The notes below the pieces were generated by a model. The model had not been told where the DNA came from, did no database searches, and saw nothing but the letters and a program-made list of their open reading frames with translations. The translations under genes were made by a program, and so were the position numbers. From positions 7,617,501 through 7,681,500 of the forward strand of contig NW_025963548.1 of assembly GCF_910591885.1 (NCBI RefSeq): a stretch of DNA of 64,000 nucleotides, in the 5' to 3' direction. Shown piece after piece: positions 41,101 to 56,551 of the stretch (positions within the stretch are counted from its first letter, which is position 1; each line of letters begins with the position of its first letter). The stretch comes from Bombus terrestris. Taxonomy: Eukaryota > Arthropoda > Insecta > Hymenoptera > Apidae.

Positions 41101-44100
41101 CATTGCATGACTATAGGACGTATAACGCTATAGTGCATCACTATATGACGTATAACGTTATATTGCATCACCATAGGACGTATTACGTTATATTGCATCA
41201 CTATATGACGTATAACGTTATATTGCATCACTATAGGACGTATAACGTTATATTGCATCACCATAGGACGTATTACGTTATATACTATTACGTTATAACG
41301 TATAACGTTATACTGCATCACTATAGCACGTATAACGTTATATCGCATTACTGAATGACGTATAACGTTATATAGCTTCTCTTTATGACGTATAACGTTA
41401 TGAACTATTACGTTATAACGTATAACGTTATATTGCATCACTATATGACGTATAACGCCATATTGCATGACTATAGGACGTATAACGTTATATTGCATCA
41501 CTACATGACGTATAACGTTATATTGCATCACTATAGGACGTATTACGTTATATACTATTACGTTATAACGTATAACGTTATACTGCATCACAATAGCACG
41601 TATAACGTTATATCGCATTACTGAATGACGTATAACGTTATATAGCTTCTCTTTATGACGTATAACGTTATGAACTATTACGTTATAACGTATAACGTTA
41701 TATTGCATCACTCTATGACGTATAACGTCATATTGCATGACTATAGGACGTATAACGTTATATTGCATCACTACATGACGTATAACGTTATATTGCATCA
41801 CTATAGGACGTATTACGTTATATTGCATCACTATATGACGTATAACGATATATTGCATTACTAAATGTCGTATAACGTTATATAGCTTCTCTTTACGACG
41901 TGTAACGTTATGAACTATTACGTTATAACGGATAACGTTATATTGCATTACTAAATGACGTATAACGTTATGTAGCTTCTCTTTATGACGTGTAACGTTA
42001 TGAACTATTACGTTATAACGGATAACGTTATATTGCATCACTATATGACGTATAACGTCATATTGCATGACTGCAGGACGTATAACGTTATATTGCATCA
42101 CTATATGAAGTATAACGTCATATTGCATGACTACAGGACGTATAACGTTATATTGCATCACTATAGGATGTAATACGTTATGATATATTACGTTATTACG
42201 TATAACGTTTTATTGCATCACTATATGACGTAGAATGTTATACTGCATCACTATATGACGTATAACGTCATATTGCATGACTATAGGACGTATAACGTGA
42301 TATTGCATCACTACATGACGTATAACGTTATATTGCATCACTATAGGACGTATTACGTTATATACTATTACGTTATAACGTATAACGTCATACTGCATCA
42401 CTATAGCACGTATAACGTTATATCGCATTACTGAATGACGTATAACGTTATATAGCTTCTCTTTATGACGTATAACGTTATGAACTATTACGTTATAACG
42501 CATAACGTTATGTTGCATCACTATATGACGTATAACGTCATATTGCATGACTATAGGACGTATAACGTTATATTGCATTACTAAATGACGTATAACGTTA
42601 TGTAGCTTCTCTTTATGACGTGTAACGTTATGAACTATTACGTTATAACGGATAACGTTATATTGCATCACTATATGACGTATAACGTCATATTGCATGA
42701 CTACAGGACGTATAACGTTATATTGCATCACTATAGGATGTAATACGTTATGATATATTACGTTATTACGTATAACGTTTTATTGCATGACTATATGACG
42801 TATAACGTCATATTGCATGACTATAGGACGTATAACGTTATATTGCTTCACTACATGACGTACAACTCTATATTGCATCACTATAGGACGTATTACGTTA
42901 TATACTATTACGTTATAACGTATAACGTTATACTGCATCACTATAGCACGTATAACATTATATCGCATTACTGAATGACGTATAACGTTATATAGCTTCT
43001 CTTTATGACGTATAACGTTATGAACTATTACGTTATAACGTATATCGTTATATTGCATCACTATATGACGTATAGTGTTAAATTGCATCACTATAGGACG
43101 TATTACGCTACATACTATCACGTTATAACGTATAACGTTATATTGCATTACTAAATGACGTATAACGTTATATTGCACCACTATTGATCGTATAACGTTA
43201 TATACTATTACGGTATAACGTATAACGTTGTATTGCATCACTATAGGACGTGAACGTTATATCGCATTACTGAATGACGTATAACGTTATATAGCTTCTC
43301 TTTATGACGTATAACATTATGAGCTATTCCGTTATAACGTATAACGCTATATTGCAAGACTATATGACGTATAACGTCACATTGCATGACTATAGGACGT
43401 ATAACGCTATATTGCATCACTATATGACGTATAACGTTAAATTGCATCACTATAGGACGTATTACGCTATATACTATCACGTTATAACGTATAACGTTAT
43501 ATTGCATCACTATATGACGTATAACGATATATTGCATTACTAAATGACGTATAAAGTTATATAGCTTCTCTTTATGACGTGTAACGTTATGAACTATTAC
43601 GTTATAACGGATAACGTTACATTGCATCACTATATGACGTATAACGTCATATTGCATGACTACAGGACGTATAACGTTATATTGCATCACTATAGGATGT
43701 AATACGTTATGATATATTACGTTATTACGTATAACGTTTTATTGCATGACTATATGACGTATAACGTCATATTGCATGACTATACTACGTATAATGTTAT
43801 ATTGCTTCACTACATGACGTATAACGCTATATTGCATCACTATAGGACGTATTACGTTATATACTATTACGATATAACGTATAACGTTATACTGCATCAC
43901 TATAGCACGTATAACGTTATATCGCATTACTGAATGACGTATAACGTTATATAGCTTCTCTTTATGACGTATAACGTTATGAACTATTACGTTATAACGT
44001 ATAACGTTATATTGCATCACTATATGACGTATAACGTCATATTGCATGACTATAGGACGTATAACGTTATATTGCATCACTACATGACGTATAACGTTAT

Positions 44101-46105
44101 ATTGCATCACCATAGGACGTATTACGTTATATTGCATCACTATATGACGTATAACGATATATTGCATTACTAAATGACGTATAACGTTATATAGCTTCTC
44201 TTTATGACGTGTAACGTTATGAACTATTACGTTATAACGGATAACGTTAAATTTTATCACTATATGACGTATAACGTCATATTGCATGACTACAGGACGT
44301 ATAACGTTATGTTGCATCACTATAGGATGTAATACGTTATGATATATTACGTTATTACGTATAACGTTTTATTGCATCACTATATGACGTAGAATGTTAT
44401 ACTGCATCACTATATGACGTATAACGTCATATTGCATGACTATAGGACGTATAACGTTATATTGCTTCACTACATGACGTATAACGCTATATTGCATCAC
44501 TATAGGACGTATTACGTTATATACTATTACGTTATAACGTATAACGTTATACTGCATCACTATAGCACGTATAACGTTATATCGCATTACTGAATGACGT
44601 ATAACGTTATATAGCTTCTCTTTATGACGTATAACGTTATGAACTATTACGTTATAACGTATAACGTAATATTGCATCACTATATGTCGTAGAACGTTAT
44701 ATTGTATTACTAAATGACGTATAACGGTATATAGCTTCTCTTTATGACGTGTAACGTTATGAACTATTACGTTATAACGTATAACGTTATATTGCATCAC
44801 TATATGACGTATAACGTTAAATTGCATCACTATAGGACGTATTACGCTATATACTATCACGTTATAACGTACAACGTTATATTGCATTACTAAATGACGT
44901 ATAACGCTATATTGCACCACTATTGATCGTATAACGTTATATACTATTACGCTATAACGTATAACGTTGTATTGCATCACTATAGGACGTAAACGTTATA
45001 TCGCATTACTGAATGACGTATAACGTTATATAGCTTCTCTTTATGACGTATAACATTATGAGCTATTCCGTTATAACGTATAACGCTATATTGCACGACT
45101 ATATGACGTATAGCGTCACATTGCATGACTATAGGACGTATAACGCTATAATGCATCACTACATGACGTATAACGTTATATTGCATCACCATAGGACGTA
45201 TTACGTTATATTGCATCACTATATGACGTATAACGTTATATTGCATCACTATAGGACGTATAACGTTATATTGCATCACCATAGGACGTATTACGTTATA
45301 TTGCATCACTATATGACGTATAACGTTATATCGCATTACTGAATGACGTATAACGTTATATAGCTTCTCTTTATGACGTGTAACGTTATGAACTATTACG
45401 TTATAACGGATAACGTTAAATTGCATCACTATATGACGTATAACGTCATATTGCATGACTACAGGACGTATAACGTTATATGGCATCACTATAGGATGTA
45501 ATTCGTTATGGTATATTACGTTATTACGTATAACGTTTTATTGCATCACTATATGACGTAGAATGTTATACTGCATCACTATATGACGTATAACGTCATA
45601 TTGCATGACTATAGGACGTGTAACGTTATATTCCATCACTACATGACGTATAACGTTATATTGCATCAAGATAGGACGTATTACGTTATATTGCATCACT
45701 ATATGACGTATAACGTTATATCGCATTACTGAATGACGTATAACGTTATATAGCTTCTCTTTATGACGTGTAACGTTATGAACTATTACGTTATAACGGA
45801 TAACGTTAAATTGCATCACTATATGACGTATAACGTCATATTGCATGACTATAGGACGTATAACGTTATATTGCATTTCTAAATGACGTATAACGTTAAA
45901 TTGCATCACTATAGGATGTATTACGCTATACACTATCACGTTATAACGTATAACGTTATACTGCATCACTATATGACATATAACGATATATTGCATTACT
46001 AAATGACGTATAACGTTATATAGCTTCTCTTTATGACGTGTAACGTTATGAACTATTACGTTATAACGTATAACGTTATATTGCATCACTATATGACGTA
46101 TAACG
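38081..46105 (+). repeat. 8-kb segmental duplication within the array, copy 2
   Basis: Partner of 28636-36631, with CAACTCTATA at 38426, 38936 and 42863. It differs by a 1-bp loss near 39997-40004 (TAGCTCTCT), a replaced patch near 39930-40050, and an extra 270-bp unit near 41385-41640 where copy 1 has about 210 bp. It breaks near 46105, where copy 1 has ACGTCATATTGC and this copy ACGTTAAATTGC. Confidence 0.9.
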
Positions 46106-46210
46106 TTAAATTGCATCACTATAGGATGTATTACGCTATATACTATCACGTTATAACGTATAACGTTATATTGCATCACTATATGACGTATAACGATATA
46201 TTGCATTAAT

Positions 46211-46440
46211 AATGACGTATAACGTTATATAGCTCCTCTTTATGACGTGTAACGTTATGAACTATTACGTTATAACGGATAACGTTATATTGCATCACTA
46301 TATGACGTATATCGATATATTGCATTAATAATGACGTATAACGTTATATAGCTCCTCTTTATGACGTGTAACGTTATGAACTATTACGTTATAACGGATA
46401 ACGTTATATTGCATCACTATATGACGTATAACGTCATATT
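46211..46440 (+). repeat. 119-bp tandem duplication with ATTAATAATG junctions
   Basis: The segment starting AATGACG at 46211 is repeated from 46330. Both copies are preceded by GCATTAATAATG, where other monomers read GCATTACTAAATG, so one base is lost. The unit is four monomers minus one base. The same GCATTAATAATG junction recurs once at 53401. Confidence 0.78.
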
Positions 46441-48833
46441 GCATGACTATAGGACGTATAACGTTATATTGCATCACTACATAACGTATAATGTTATATT
46501 GCATCACTATATGACGTATAACGATATATTGCATTACTAAATGACGTATAACGTTATATTGCATCACTATATGACGTATAACGTCATATTGTATGACTAC
46601 AGGACGAATAACGTTATATTGCATTACTAAATGACGTATAACGTTATATTGCATCATTATATGACGTATAACGTTATATACTATAACGTTATGAAGGAAT
46701 ATCGTTATACTGCATCACTATATGACGTATAACGTTATATTGCATCACTATATGACGTATAACGATATATTGCATTTCTAAATGACGTATAACGTTATAT
46801 AGCTCCTCTTTATGACGTGTTACGTTATGAACTATTACGTTATAACGGATAACGTTATATTGCATCACTATATGACGTATAACGTCATATTGTATGACTA
46901 CAGGACGAATAACGTTATATTGCATTACTAAATGACGTATAACGTTATATTGCATCATTATATGACGTATAACGTTATATACTATAACGTTATGAAGGAA
47001 TATCGTTATACTGCATCACTATATGACGTATAACGTTATATTGCATCACTATATGACGTATTACGTGGTATACTATTACGTTATAACGTATAACGTTATA
47101 TTGAATCACTATATGACGTATAACGTTATATTGCATCACTATATGTCGTAGAACGTTATATTGTATTACCAAATGACGTATAACGTTATATAGCTTCTCT
47201 TTATGACGTGTAATGTTATAAACTATTACGTTATAACGTATAACTTTATATTGCATCACTATATGACGTATAACGTTATACTGCATCACTATATGACGTA
47301 TAATGTTATATTGCATTACCAAATGACGTATAACGTTATATTGCACCACTATTGATCGTATAACGTTATATACTATTACGCTATAACGTATAACGTTGTA
47401 TTGCTTCACTATAGGACGTAAACGTTATATCGCATTACTGAATGACGTATAACGTTATATAGCTTCTCTTTATGAGCTATAACATTATGAGCTATTCCGT
47501 TATAACGTATAACGCTATATTGCACGACTATATGACGTATAACGTCACATTGCATGACTATAGGGCGTATGACGCTATATTGCTTCACTATATGACGTAT
47601 AACGTTAAATTGCTTCTCTTTATGACGTGTAACGTTATGAGCTATTACGTTATAACGGATAACGTTACATTGCATCACTATATGACGTATAACGTCATAT
47701 TGCATGACTACAGGACGTATAACGTTATATTGCACCACTATTGATCGTATAACGTTATATACTATTACGCTATAACGTATAACGTTGTAGTGCATCACTA
47801 TAGGACGTAAAGGTTATATCGCATTACTGAATGACGTATAACGTTATATAGCTTCTCTTTATGACGTATAACGTTATGAGCTATTCCGTTATAACGTATA
47901 ACGCTATATTGCATGACTATATGACGTATAACGTCATATTGCATGACTATAGGACGTATAACGCTATATTGCATCACTACATGACGTATAACGTTGAATT
48001 GCATCACTATAGGACGTATTACGCTATATACAATCACGTTATAACGTATAACGTTATATTGCATCACTATATGACGTATAACGATATATTGCATTACTAA
48101 ATAACGTATAACGTTATATGGCTTCTCTTTATGACGTGTAACGTTATGAACTATTACGTTATAACGGATAACGATATATTGCATCACTACATAACGTATA
48201 ATGTTATATTGCATCACTATATGACGTATAACGATATATTGCATTACTAAATGACGTATAACGTTATATTGCATCACTATATGACGTATAACGTTATATA
48301 CTATAACGTTATGAAGGAATATCGTTATACTGCATCACTATATGACGTATAACGTTATATTGCATGACTATAGGACGTATAACGTTATATTGCATCACTA
48401 TATAACGTATAACGTCATATTGTATGACTACAGGACGAATAACGTTATATTGCATTACTAAATGACGTATAACGTTATATTGCATCATTATATGACGTAT
48501 AACGTTATGTACTATAACGTTATGAAGGAATATCGTTATACTGTATCACTATATGACGTCTAACGTTATATTGCATCACTATAGGACGTATTACGCGGTA
48601 TACTATTACGTTATAACGTATAACGTTATATTGAATCACTATATGACGTATAACGTTATATTGCATCACTATATGTCGTAGAACGTTATATTGTATTACT
48701 AAATGAAGTATAACGTTATATAGCTTCTCTTTATGACGTGTAACGTTATGAACTATTACGTTATAACGTATAACGTTATATTGCATCACTATATGACGTA
48801 TAACGTTATACTGCATCACTATATGACGTATAA
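46320..48833 (+). repeat. 2.5-kb compound block, copy 1
   Basis: Matches 53398-55431 in three colinear pieces: 46320-46893 (offset 7,078), 47005-47605 (offset 6,987) and 47985-48833 (offset 6,598). The partner lacks about 91 and 389 bp relative to this copy. Shared rarities include GACGAATAACG, ACGTGGTATAC, GAGCTATAACATTATG and TATACAATCACG. Confidence 0.82.
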
Positions 48834-48914
48834 CGTCATATTGCATGACTACAGGACGTATAACGTTATATTGCATCACTATAGGATGTAATTCGTTATG
48901 ATATATTACGTTAT

Positions 48915-50067
48915 TACGTATAACGTTTTATTGCATCACTATATGACGTAGAATGTTATACTGCATCACTATATGACGTATAACGTCATATTGCATGACT
49001 ATAGGACGTGTAACGTTATATTGCATCACTACATGACGTATAACGTTATATTGCATCACCATAGGACGTATTACGTTATATACTATTACGTTATAACGTA
49101 TAACGTCATACTGCATCACTATAGCACGTATAACGTTATATCGCATTACTGAATGACGTATAACGTTATATAGCTTCTCTTTATGACGTATAACGTTATG
49201 AACTATTACGTTATAACGCATAACGTTATATTGCATCACTATATGACGTATAACGTCATATTGCATGACTATAGGACGTATAACGTTATATTGCATTACT
49301 AAATGACGTATAACGTTAAATTGCATCACTATAGGATGTATTACGCTATATACTATCACGTTATAACGTATAACGTTATACTGCATCACTATATGACATA
49401 TAACGATATATTGCATTACTAAATGACGTATAACGTTATATAGCTTCTCTTTATGACGTGTAACGTTATGAACTATTACGTTATAACGTATAACGTTTTA
49501 TTGCATCACTATATGACGTAGAATGTTATACTGCATCACTATATGACGTATAACGTCATATTGCATGACTATAGGACGTGTAACGTTATATTGCATCACT
49601 ACATGACGTATAACGTTATATTGCATCACCATAGGACGTATTACGTTATATACTATTGCGTTATAACGTATAACGTCATACTGCATCACTATAGCACGTA
49701 TAACGTTATATCGCATTACTGAATGACGTATAACGTTATATAGCTTCTCTTTATGACGTATAACGTTATGAACTATTACGTTATAACGCATAACGTTATA
49801 TTGCATCACTATATGACGTATAACGTCATATTGCATGACTATAGGACGTATAACGTTATATTGCATTACTAAATGACGTATAACGTTAAATTGCATCACT
49901 ATAGGATGTATTACGCTATATACTATCACGTTATAACGTATAACGTTATACTGCATCACTATATGACATATAACGATATATTGCATTACTAAATGACGTA
50001 TAACGTTATATAGCTTCTCTTTATGACGTGTAACGTTATGAACTATTACGTTATAACGCATAACGTT
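48915..50067 (+). repeat. 570-bp tandem repeat, two copies plus a partial third
   Basis: Units begin near 48928 and 49498 and are nearly identical, including GTAGAATGTTATACTGC, GACGTGTAACG and CATCACCATAGG. One difference is TACTATTGCG near 49655 against TACTATTACG. The last about 300 bp is repeated once more to about 50337. The 570-bp unit is 19 monomers. Confidence 0.85.
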
Positions 50068-50073
50068 ATATTG

Positions 50074-51834
50074 CATCACTCTATGACGTATAACGTCATA
50101 TTGCATGACTATAGGACGTATAACGTTATATTGCATTACTAAATGACGTATAACGTTAAATTGCATCACTATAGGATGTATTACGCTATATACTATCACG
50201 TTATAACGTATAACGTTATACTGCATCACTATATGACATATAACGATATATTGCATTACTAAATGACGTATAACGTTATATAGCTTCTCTTTATGACGTG
50301 TAACGTTATGAACTATTACGTTATAACGTATAACGTTATATTGCATCACTATAGGACGTATAACGTCATATTGCATGACTACAGGACGTATAAAGTTATA
50401 TTTTATCACTATATGACGTATAACGTTATACTGCATCACTATATGTCGTAGAACGTTATATTGTATTACTAAATGACGTATAACGTTATATAGCTTCTCT
50501 TTATGACGTGTAACATTATGAACTATTACGTTATAACGTATAACGTTATATTGCATCACTATATGACGTATAACGTTAAATTGCACCACTATAGGACGTA
50601 TTACGCTATATACTATCACGTTATAACGTATAACGTTATATTGCATTACTAAATGACGTATAACGTTATATTGCACCACTATTGATCGTATAACGTTATA
50701 TACTATTACGCTATAACGTATAACGTTGTATTGCATCACTATAGGACGTGAACGTTATATCGCATTACTGAATGACGTATAACGTTATATAGCTTCTCCT
50801 TATGACGTATAACATTATGAGCTATTCCGTTATAACGTATAACGCTATATTGCACGACTATATGACGTATAACGTCACATTGCATGACTATATGACGTAT
50901 AACGATATATTGCATTACTAAATGACGTATAAAGTTATATAGCTTCTCTTTATGACGTGTAACGTTATGAACTATTACGTTATAACGGATAACGTTACAT
51001 TGCATCACTATATGACGTATAACGTCATATTGCATGACTACAGGACGTATAACGTTATATTGCATCACTATAGGATGTAATACGTTATGATATATTACGT
51101 TATTACGTATAACGTTTTATTGCATGACTATATGACGTATAACGTCATATTGCATGACTACAGGACGTATAACGTTATATTGCTTCACTACATGACGTAT
51201 AACGCTATATTGCATCACTATAGGACGTATTACGTTATATACTATTACGATATAACGTATAACGTTATACTGCATCACTATAGCACGTATAACGTTATGT
51301 CGCATTACTGAATGACGTATAACGTTATATAGCTTCTCTTTATGACGTATAACGTTATGAACTATTACGTTATAACGTATAACGTTATATTGCATCACTA
51401 TATGACGTATAACGTCATATTGCATGACTATAGGACCTATAACGTTATGTTGCATCACTATAGGATGTAATACGTTATGATATATTACGTTATTACGTAT
51501 AACGTTTTATTGCATCACTATATGACGTAGAATGTTATACTGCATCACTATATGACGTATAACGTCATATTGCATGACTACAGGACGTATAACGTTATTT
51601 TGCTTCACTACATGACGTATAACGCTATATTGCATCACTATAGGACGTATTACGTTATATACTATTACGATATAACGTATAACGTTATACTGCATCACTA
51701 TAGCACGTATAACGTTATATCGCATTACTGAATGACGTATAACGTTATATAGCTTCTCTTTATGACGTATAACGTTATGAACTATTACGTTATAACGTAT
51801 AACGTAATATTGCATCACTATATGACGTATAACG
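50074..51834 (+). repeat. 1.76-kb block, copy 2 (offset 13,734 bp)
   Basis: Partner of 36340-38100, with few differences such as GTTATTTTGC near 51596. It is followed from about 51792 to 52372 by sequence matching 35300-35880 (offset 16,492) and 44774-45354 (offset 7,018). Pieces of the 35-38 kb region are therefore reused here in a new order. Confidence 0.85.
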
Positions 51835-52372
51835 TTAAGTTGCATCACTATAGGACGTATTACGCTATATACTATCACGTTATAACGTATAACGTTATAT
51901 TGCATTACTAAATGACGTATAACGTTATATTGCACGACTATTGATCGTATAACGTTATATACTATTACGCTATAACGTATAACGTTGTATTGCATCACTA
52001 TAGGACGTAAACGTTATATCGCATTACTGAATGACGTATAACGTTATATAGCTTCTCTTTATGACGTATAACATTATGAGCTATTCCGCTATAACGTATA
52101 ACGCTATATTGCACGACTATATGACGTATAGCGTCACATTGCATGACTATAGGACGTATAACGCTATATTGCATCACTACATGACGTATAACGTTATATT
52201 GCATCACCATAGGACGTATTACGTTATATTGCATCACTATATGACGTATAACGTTATATTGCATCACTATAGGACGTATAACGTTATATTGCATCACCAT
52301 AGGACGTATTACGTTATATTGCATCACTATATGACGTATAACGTTATATCGCATTACTGAATGACGTATAAC

Positions 52373-53397
52373 GTTATATAGCTTCTCTTTATGACGTATA
52401 ACGTTATGAACTATTACGTTATAACGCATAACGTTATATTGCATCACTATATGACGTATAACGTCATATTGCATGACTATAGGACGTATAACGTTATATT
52501 GCATTACTAAATGACGTATAACGTTAAATTGCATCACTATAGGATGTATTACGCTATATACTATCACGTTATAACGTATAACGTTATACTGCATCACTAT
52601 ATGACATATAACGATATATTGCATTACTAAATGACGTATAACGTTATATAGCTTCTCTTTATGACGTGTATCGTTATGAACTATTACGTTATAACGTATA
52701 ACGTTATATTGCATCACTATATGACGTATAACGTCATATTGCATGACTACAGGACGTATAAAGTTATATTGCATCACTATATGACGTATAACGTTATATT
52801 GCATCACTATACGTCGTAGACCGTTATATTGTATTACTAAATGACGTATAACGTTATATAGCTTCTCTTTATGACGTGTAACGTTATGAACTATTACGTT
52901 ATAACGTATAACGTTATATTGCATCGCTATATGACGTATAACGTTAAATTGCATCACTATAGGACGTATTACGCTATATACTATCACGTTATAACGTATA
53001 ACGTTATATTGCATTACTAAATGACGTATAACGTTATATTGCACCACTATTGATCGTATAACGTTATATACTATTACGCTATAACGTATAACGTTGTAGT
53101 GCATCACTATAGGACATAAACGTTATATCGCATTACTGAATGACGTATAACGTTATATAGCTTCTCGTTATGACGTATAACGTTATGAGCTATTCCGTTA
53201 TAACGTATAACGCTATATTGCATGACTATATGACGTATAACATCATATTGCATGACTATAGGACGTATAACGCTATATTGCATCACTATATGACGTATAA
53301 CGTTAAATTGCATCACTATAGGACGTATTACGCTATATACTATCACGTTATAACGTATAACGTTATATTGCCTCACTATATGACGTATAACGATATA
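52373..53397 (+). repeat. Satellite block built from pieces of 49.7 kb and 11.5 kb types
   Basis: About 52380-52680 resembles 49745-50045. About 52812-53100 resembles 11490-11800 (offset 41,322), sharing TACGTCGTAGACCG and GCATCGCTATATG. The remainder to 53397 is the GAGCTATTCCG series with a private GACATAAACG form of the 29-bp monomer. No non-repeat sequence is present. Confidence 0.75.
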
Positions 53398-55431
53398 TTG
53401 CATTAATAATGACGTATAACGTTATATAGCTCCTCTTTATGACGTGTAACGTTATGAACTATTACGTTATAACGGATAACGTTATATTGCATCACTATAT
53501 GACGTATAACGTCATATTGCATGACTATAGGACGTATAACGTTATATTGCATCACTACATAACGTATAATGTTAGATTGCATCACTATATGACGTATAAC
53601 GATATATTGCATTACTAAATGACGTATAACGTTATATTGCATCACTATATGACGTATAACGTCATATTGTATGACTACAGGACGAATAACGTTATATTGC
53701 ATTACTAAATAACGTATAACGTTATATTGCATCATTATATGACGTATAACGTTATATACTATAACGTTATGAAGGAATATCGTTATACTGCATCACTATA
53801 TGACGTATAACGTTATATTGCATCACTATATGACGTATAACGATATATTGCATTTCTAAATGACGTATAACGTTATATAGCTCCTCTTTATGACGTGTAA
53901 CGTTATGAACTATTACGTTATAACGGATAACGTTATATTGCATCACTATATGACGTATAACGTCATATTGCATGACTATAGGACGTATAACGTTATACTG
54001 CATCACTATATGACGTATAACGTTATATTGCATCACTATATGACGTATTACGTGGTATAGTATTACGTTATAACGTATAACGTTATATTGAATCACTATA
54101 TGACGTATAACGTTATATTGCATCACTATATGTCGTAGAACGTTATATTGTATTACCAAATGACGTATAACGTTATATAGCTTCTCTTTATGACGTGTAA
54201 TGTTATAAACTATTACGTTATAACGTATAACTTTATATTGCATCACTATATGACGTATAACGTTATACTGCATCACTATATGACGTATAATGTTATATTG
54301 CATTACTAAATGACGTATAACGTTATATTGCACCACTATTGATCGTATAACGTTATATACTATTACGCTATAACGTATAACGTTGTATTGCTTCACTATA
54401 GGACGTAAACGTTATATCGCATTACTGAATGACGTATAACGTTATATAGCTTCTCTTTATGAGCTATAACATTATGAGCTATTCCGTTATAACGTATAAC
54501 GCTATATTGCACGACTATATGACGTATAACGTCACATTGCATGACTATAGGACGTATGACGCTATATTGCTTCACTATATGACGTATAACGTTGAATTGC
54601 ATCACTATAGGACGTATTACGCTATATACAATCACGTTATAACGTATAACGTTATATTGCATCACTATATGACGTATAACGATATATTGCATTACTAAAT
54701 AACGTATAACGTTATATGGCTTCTCTTCATGACGTGTAACGTTATGAACTATTACGTTATAACGGATAACGTTATATTGCATCACTACATAACGTAGAAT
54801 GTTATATTGCATCACTATATGACGTATAACGATATATTGCATTACTAAATGACGTATAACGTTATATTGCATCACTATATGACGTATTACGTTATATACT
54901 ATAACGTTATGAAGGAATATCGTTATACTGCATCACTATATGACGTATAACGTTATATTGCATGACTATAGGACGTATAACGTTATATTGCATCACTATA
55001 TGACGTATAACGTCATATTGTATGACTACAGGACGCATAACGTTATATTGCATTACTAAATGACGTATAACGTTATATTGCATCATTATATGACGTATAA
55101 CGTTATGTACTATAACGTTATGAAGGAATATCGTTATACTGTATCACTATATGACGTCTAACGTTATATTGCATCACTATAGGACGTATTACGTGGTATA
55201 CTATTACGTTATAACGTATAACGTTATATTGAATCACTATATGACGTATAACGTTATATTGCATCACTATATGTCGTAGAACGTTATATTGTATTACTAA
55301 ATGACGTATAACGTTATATAGCTTCTCTTTATGACGTGTAACGTTATGAACTATTACGTTATAACGTATAACGTTATATTGCATCACTATATGACGTATA
55401 ACGTTATACTGCATCACTATATGACGTATAA
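53398..55431 (+). repeat. 2.0-kb compound block, copy 2
   Basis: Partner of 46320-48833, shorter by two internal gaps. It holds 31-bp monomers at 53767, 54907 and 55118. The last two are 211 bp apart, as are 48309 and 48520 in copy 1. Confidence 0.82.
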
Positions 55432-56551
55432 CGTTAAATTGCATCACTATAGGACGTATTACGCTATATACTATCACGTTATAACGTATAACGTTATATT
55501 GCATTACAAAATGACGTATAACGTTATATTGCACCACTATTGATCGTATAACGTTATATACTATTACGCTATAACGTATAACGTTGTAGTGCATCACTAT
55601 AGGACGTAAAGGTTATATCGCATTACTGAATGACGTATAACGTTATATAGCTTCTCTTTATGGCGTATAACGTTATGAACTATTCCGTTATAACGTATAA
55701 CGCTATATTGCATGACTATATGACGTATAACGTCATATTGCATGACTATAGGACGTATAACGCTATATTGCATCACTATATGACGTATAACGTTAAATTG
55801 CATCACTATTGGACGTATTACGCTATATACTACCACGTTATAACGTATAACGTTATATTGCATCACTATATGACGTATAACGATATATTGCATTACTAAA
55901 TGACGTATAACGTTATATTGCATCACTATATGACGTATAACGATATATTGCATTACTAAATGACGTATAACGTTATATTGCATCACTATATGACGTATAA
56001 CGTTATATACTATAACGTTATGAAGGAATATCGTTATACTGCATCACTATATGACGTATAACGTTATATTGCATGACTATAGGACGTATAACGTTATATT
56101 GCATCACTATATGACGTATAACGTCATATTGTATGACTACTGGACGTATAACGTTATATTGCATTACTAAATGACGTATAACGTTATATTGCATCATTAT
56201 ATGACGTATAACGTTATGTACTATAACGTTATGAAGGAATATCGTTATACTGCATCACTATATGACGTATAACGTTATATTGCATCACTATAGGACGTAT
56301 TACGTGGTATACTATTACGTTATAACGTATAACGTTATATTGAATCACTATATGACGTATAACATTATATTGCATCACTATATGTCGTAGAACGTTATAT
56401 TGTATTACTAAATGACGTATAACGTTATATAGCTTCTCTTTATGACGTGTAACGTTATGAACTATTACGTTATAACGTATAACGTTATATTGCATCACTA
56501 TATGACGTATAACGTTATACTGCATCACTATATGACGTATAATGTTATATT
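54800..56551 (+). repeat. 1,111-bp offset duplication (54.8-55.44 and 55.91-56.55 kb)
   Basis: The segment 54800-55440 recurs at 55911-56551, carrying along the pair of 31-bp monomers (54907 and 55118 against 56018 and 56229) and the ATTGAATCAC monomer. The offset is 37 monomers plus one base, consistent with one 29-bp and two 31-bp monomers in the interval. The stretch between holds the GTAAAGG 29-bp monomer near 55600. Confidence 0.78.
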
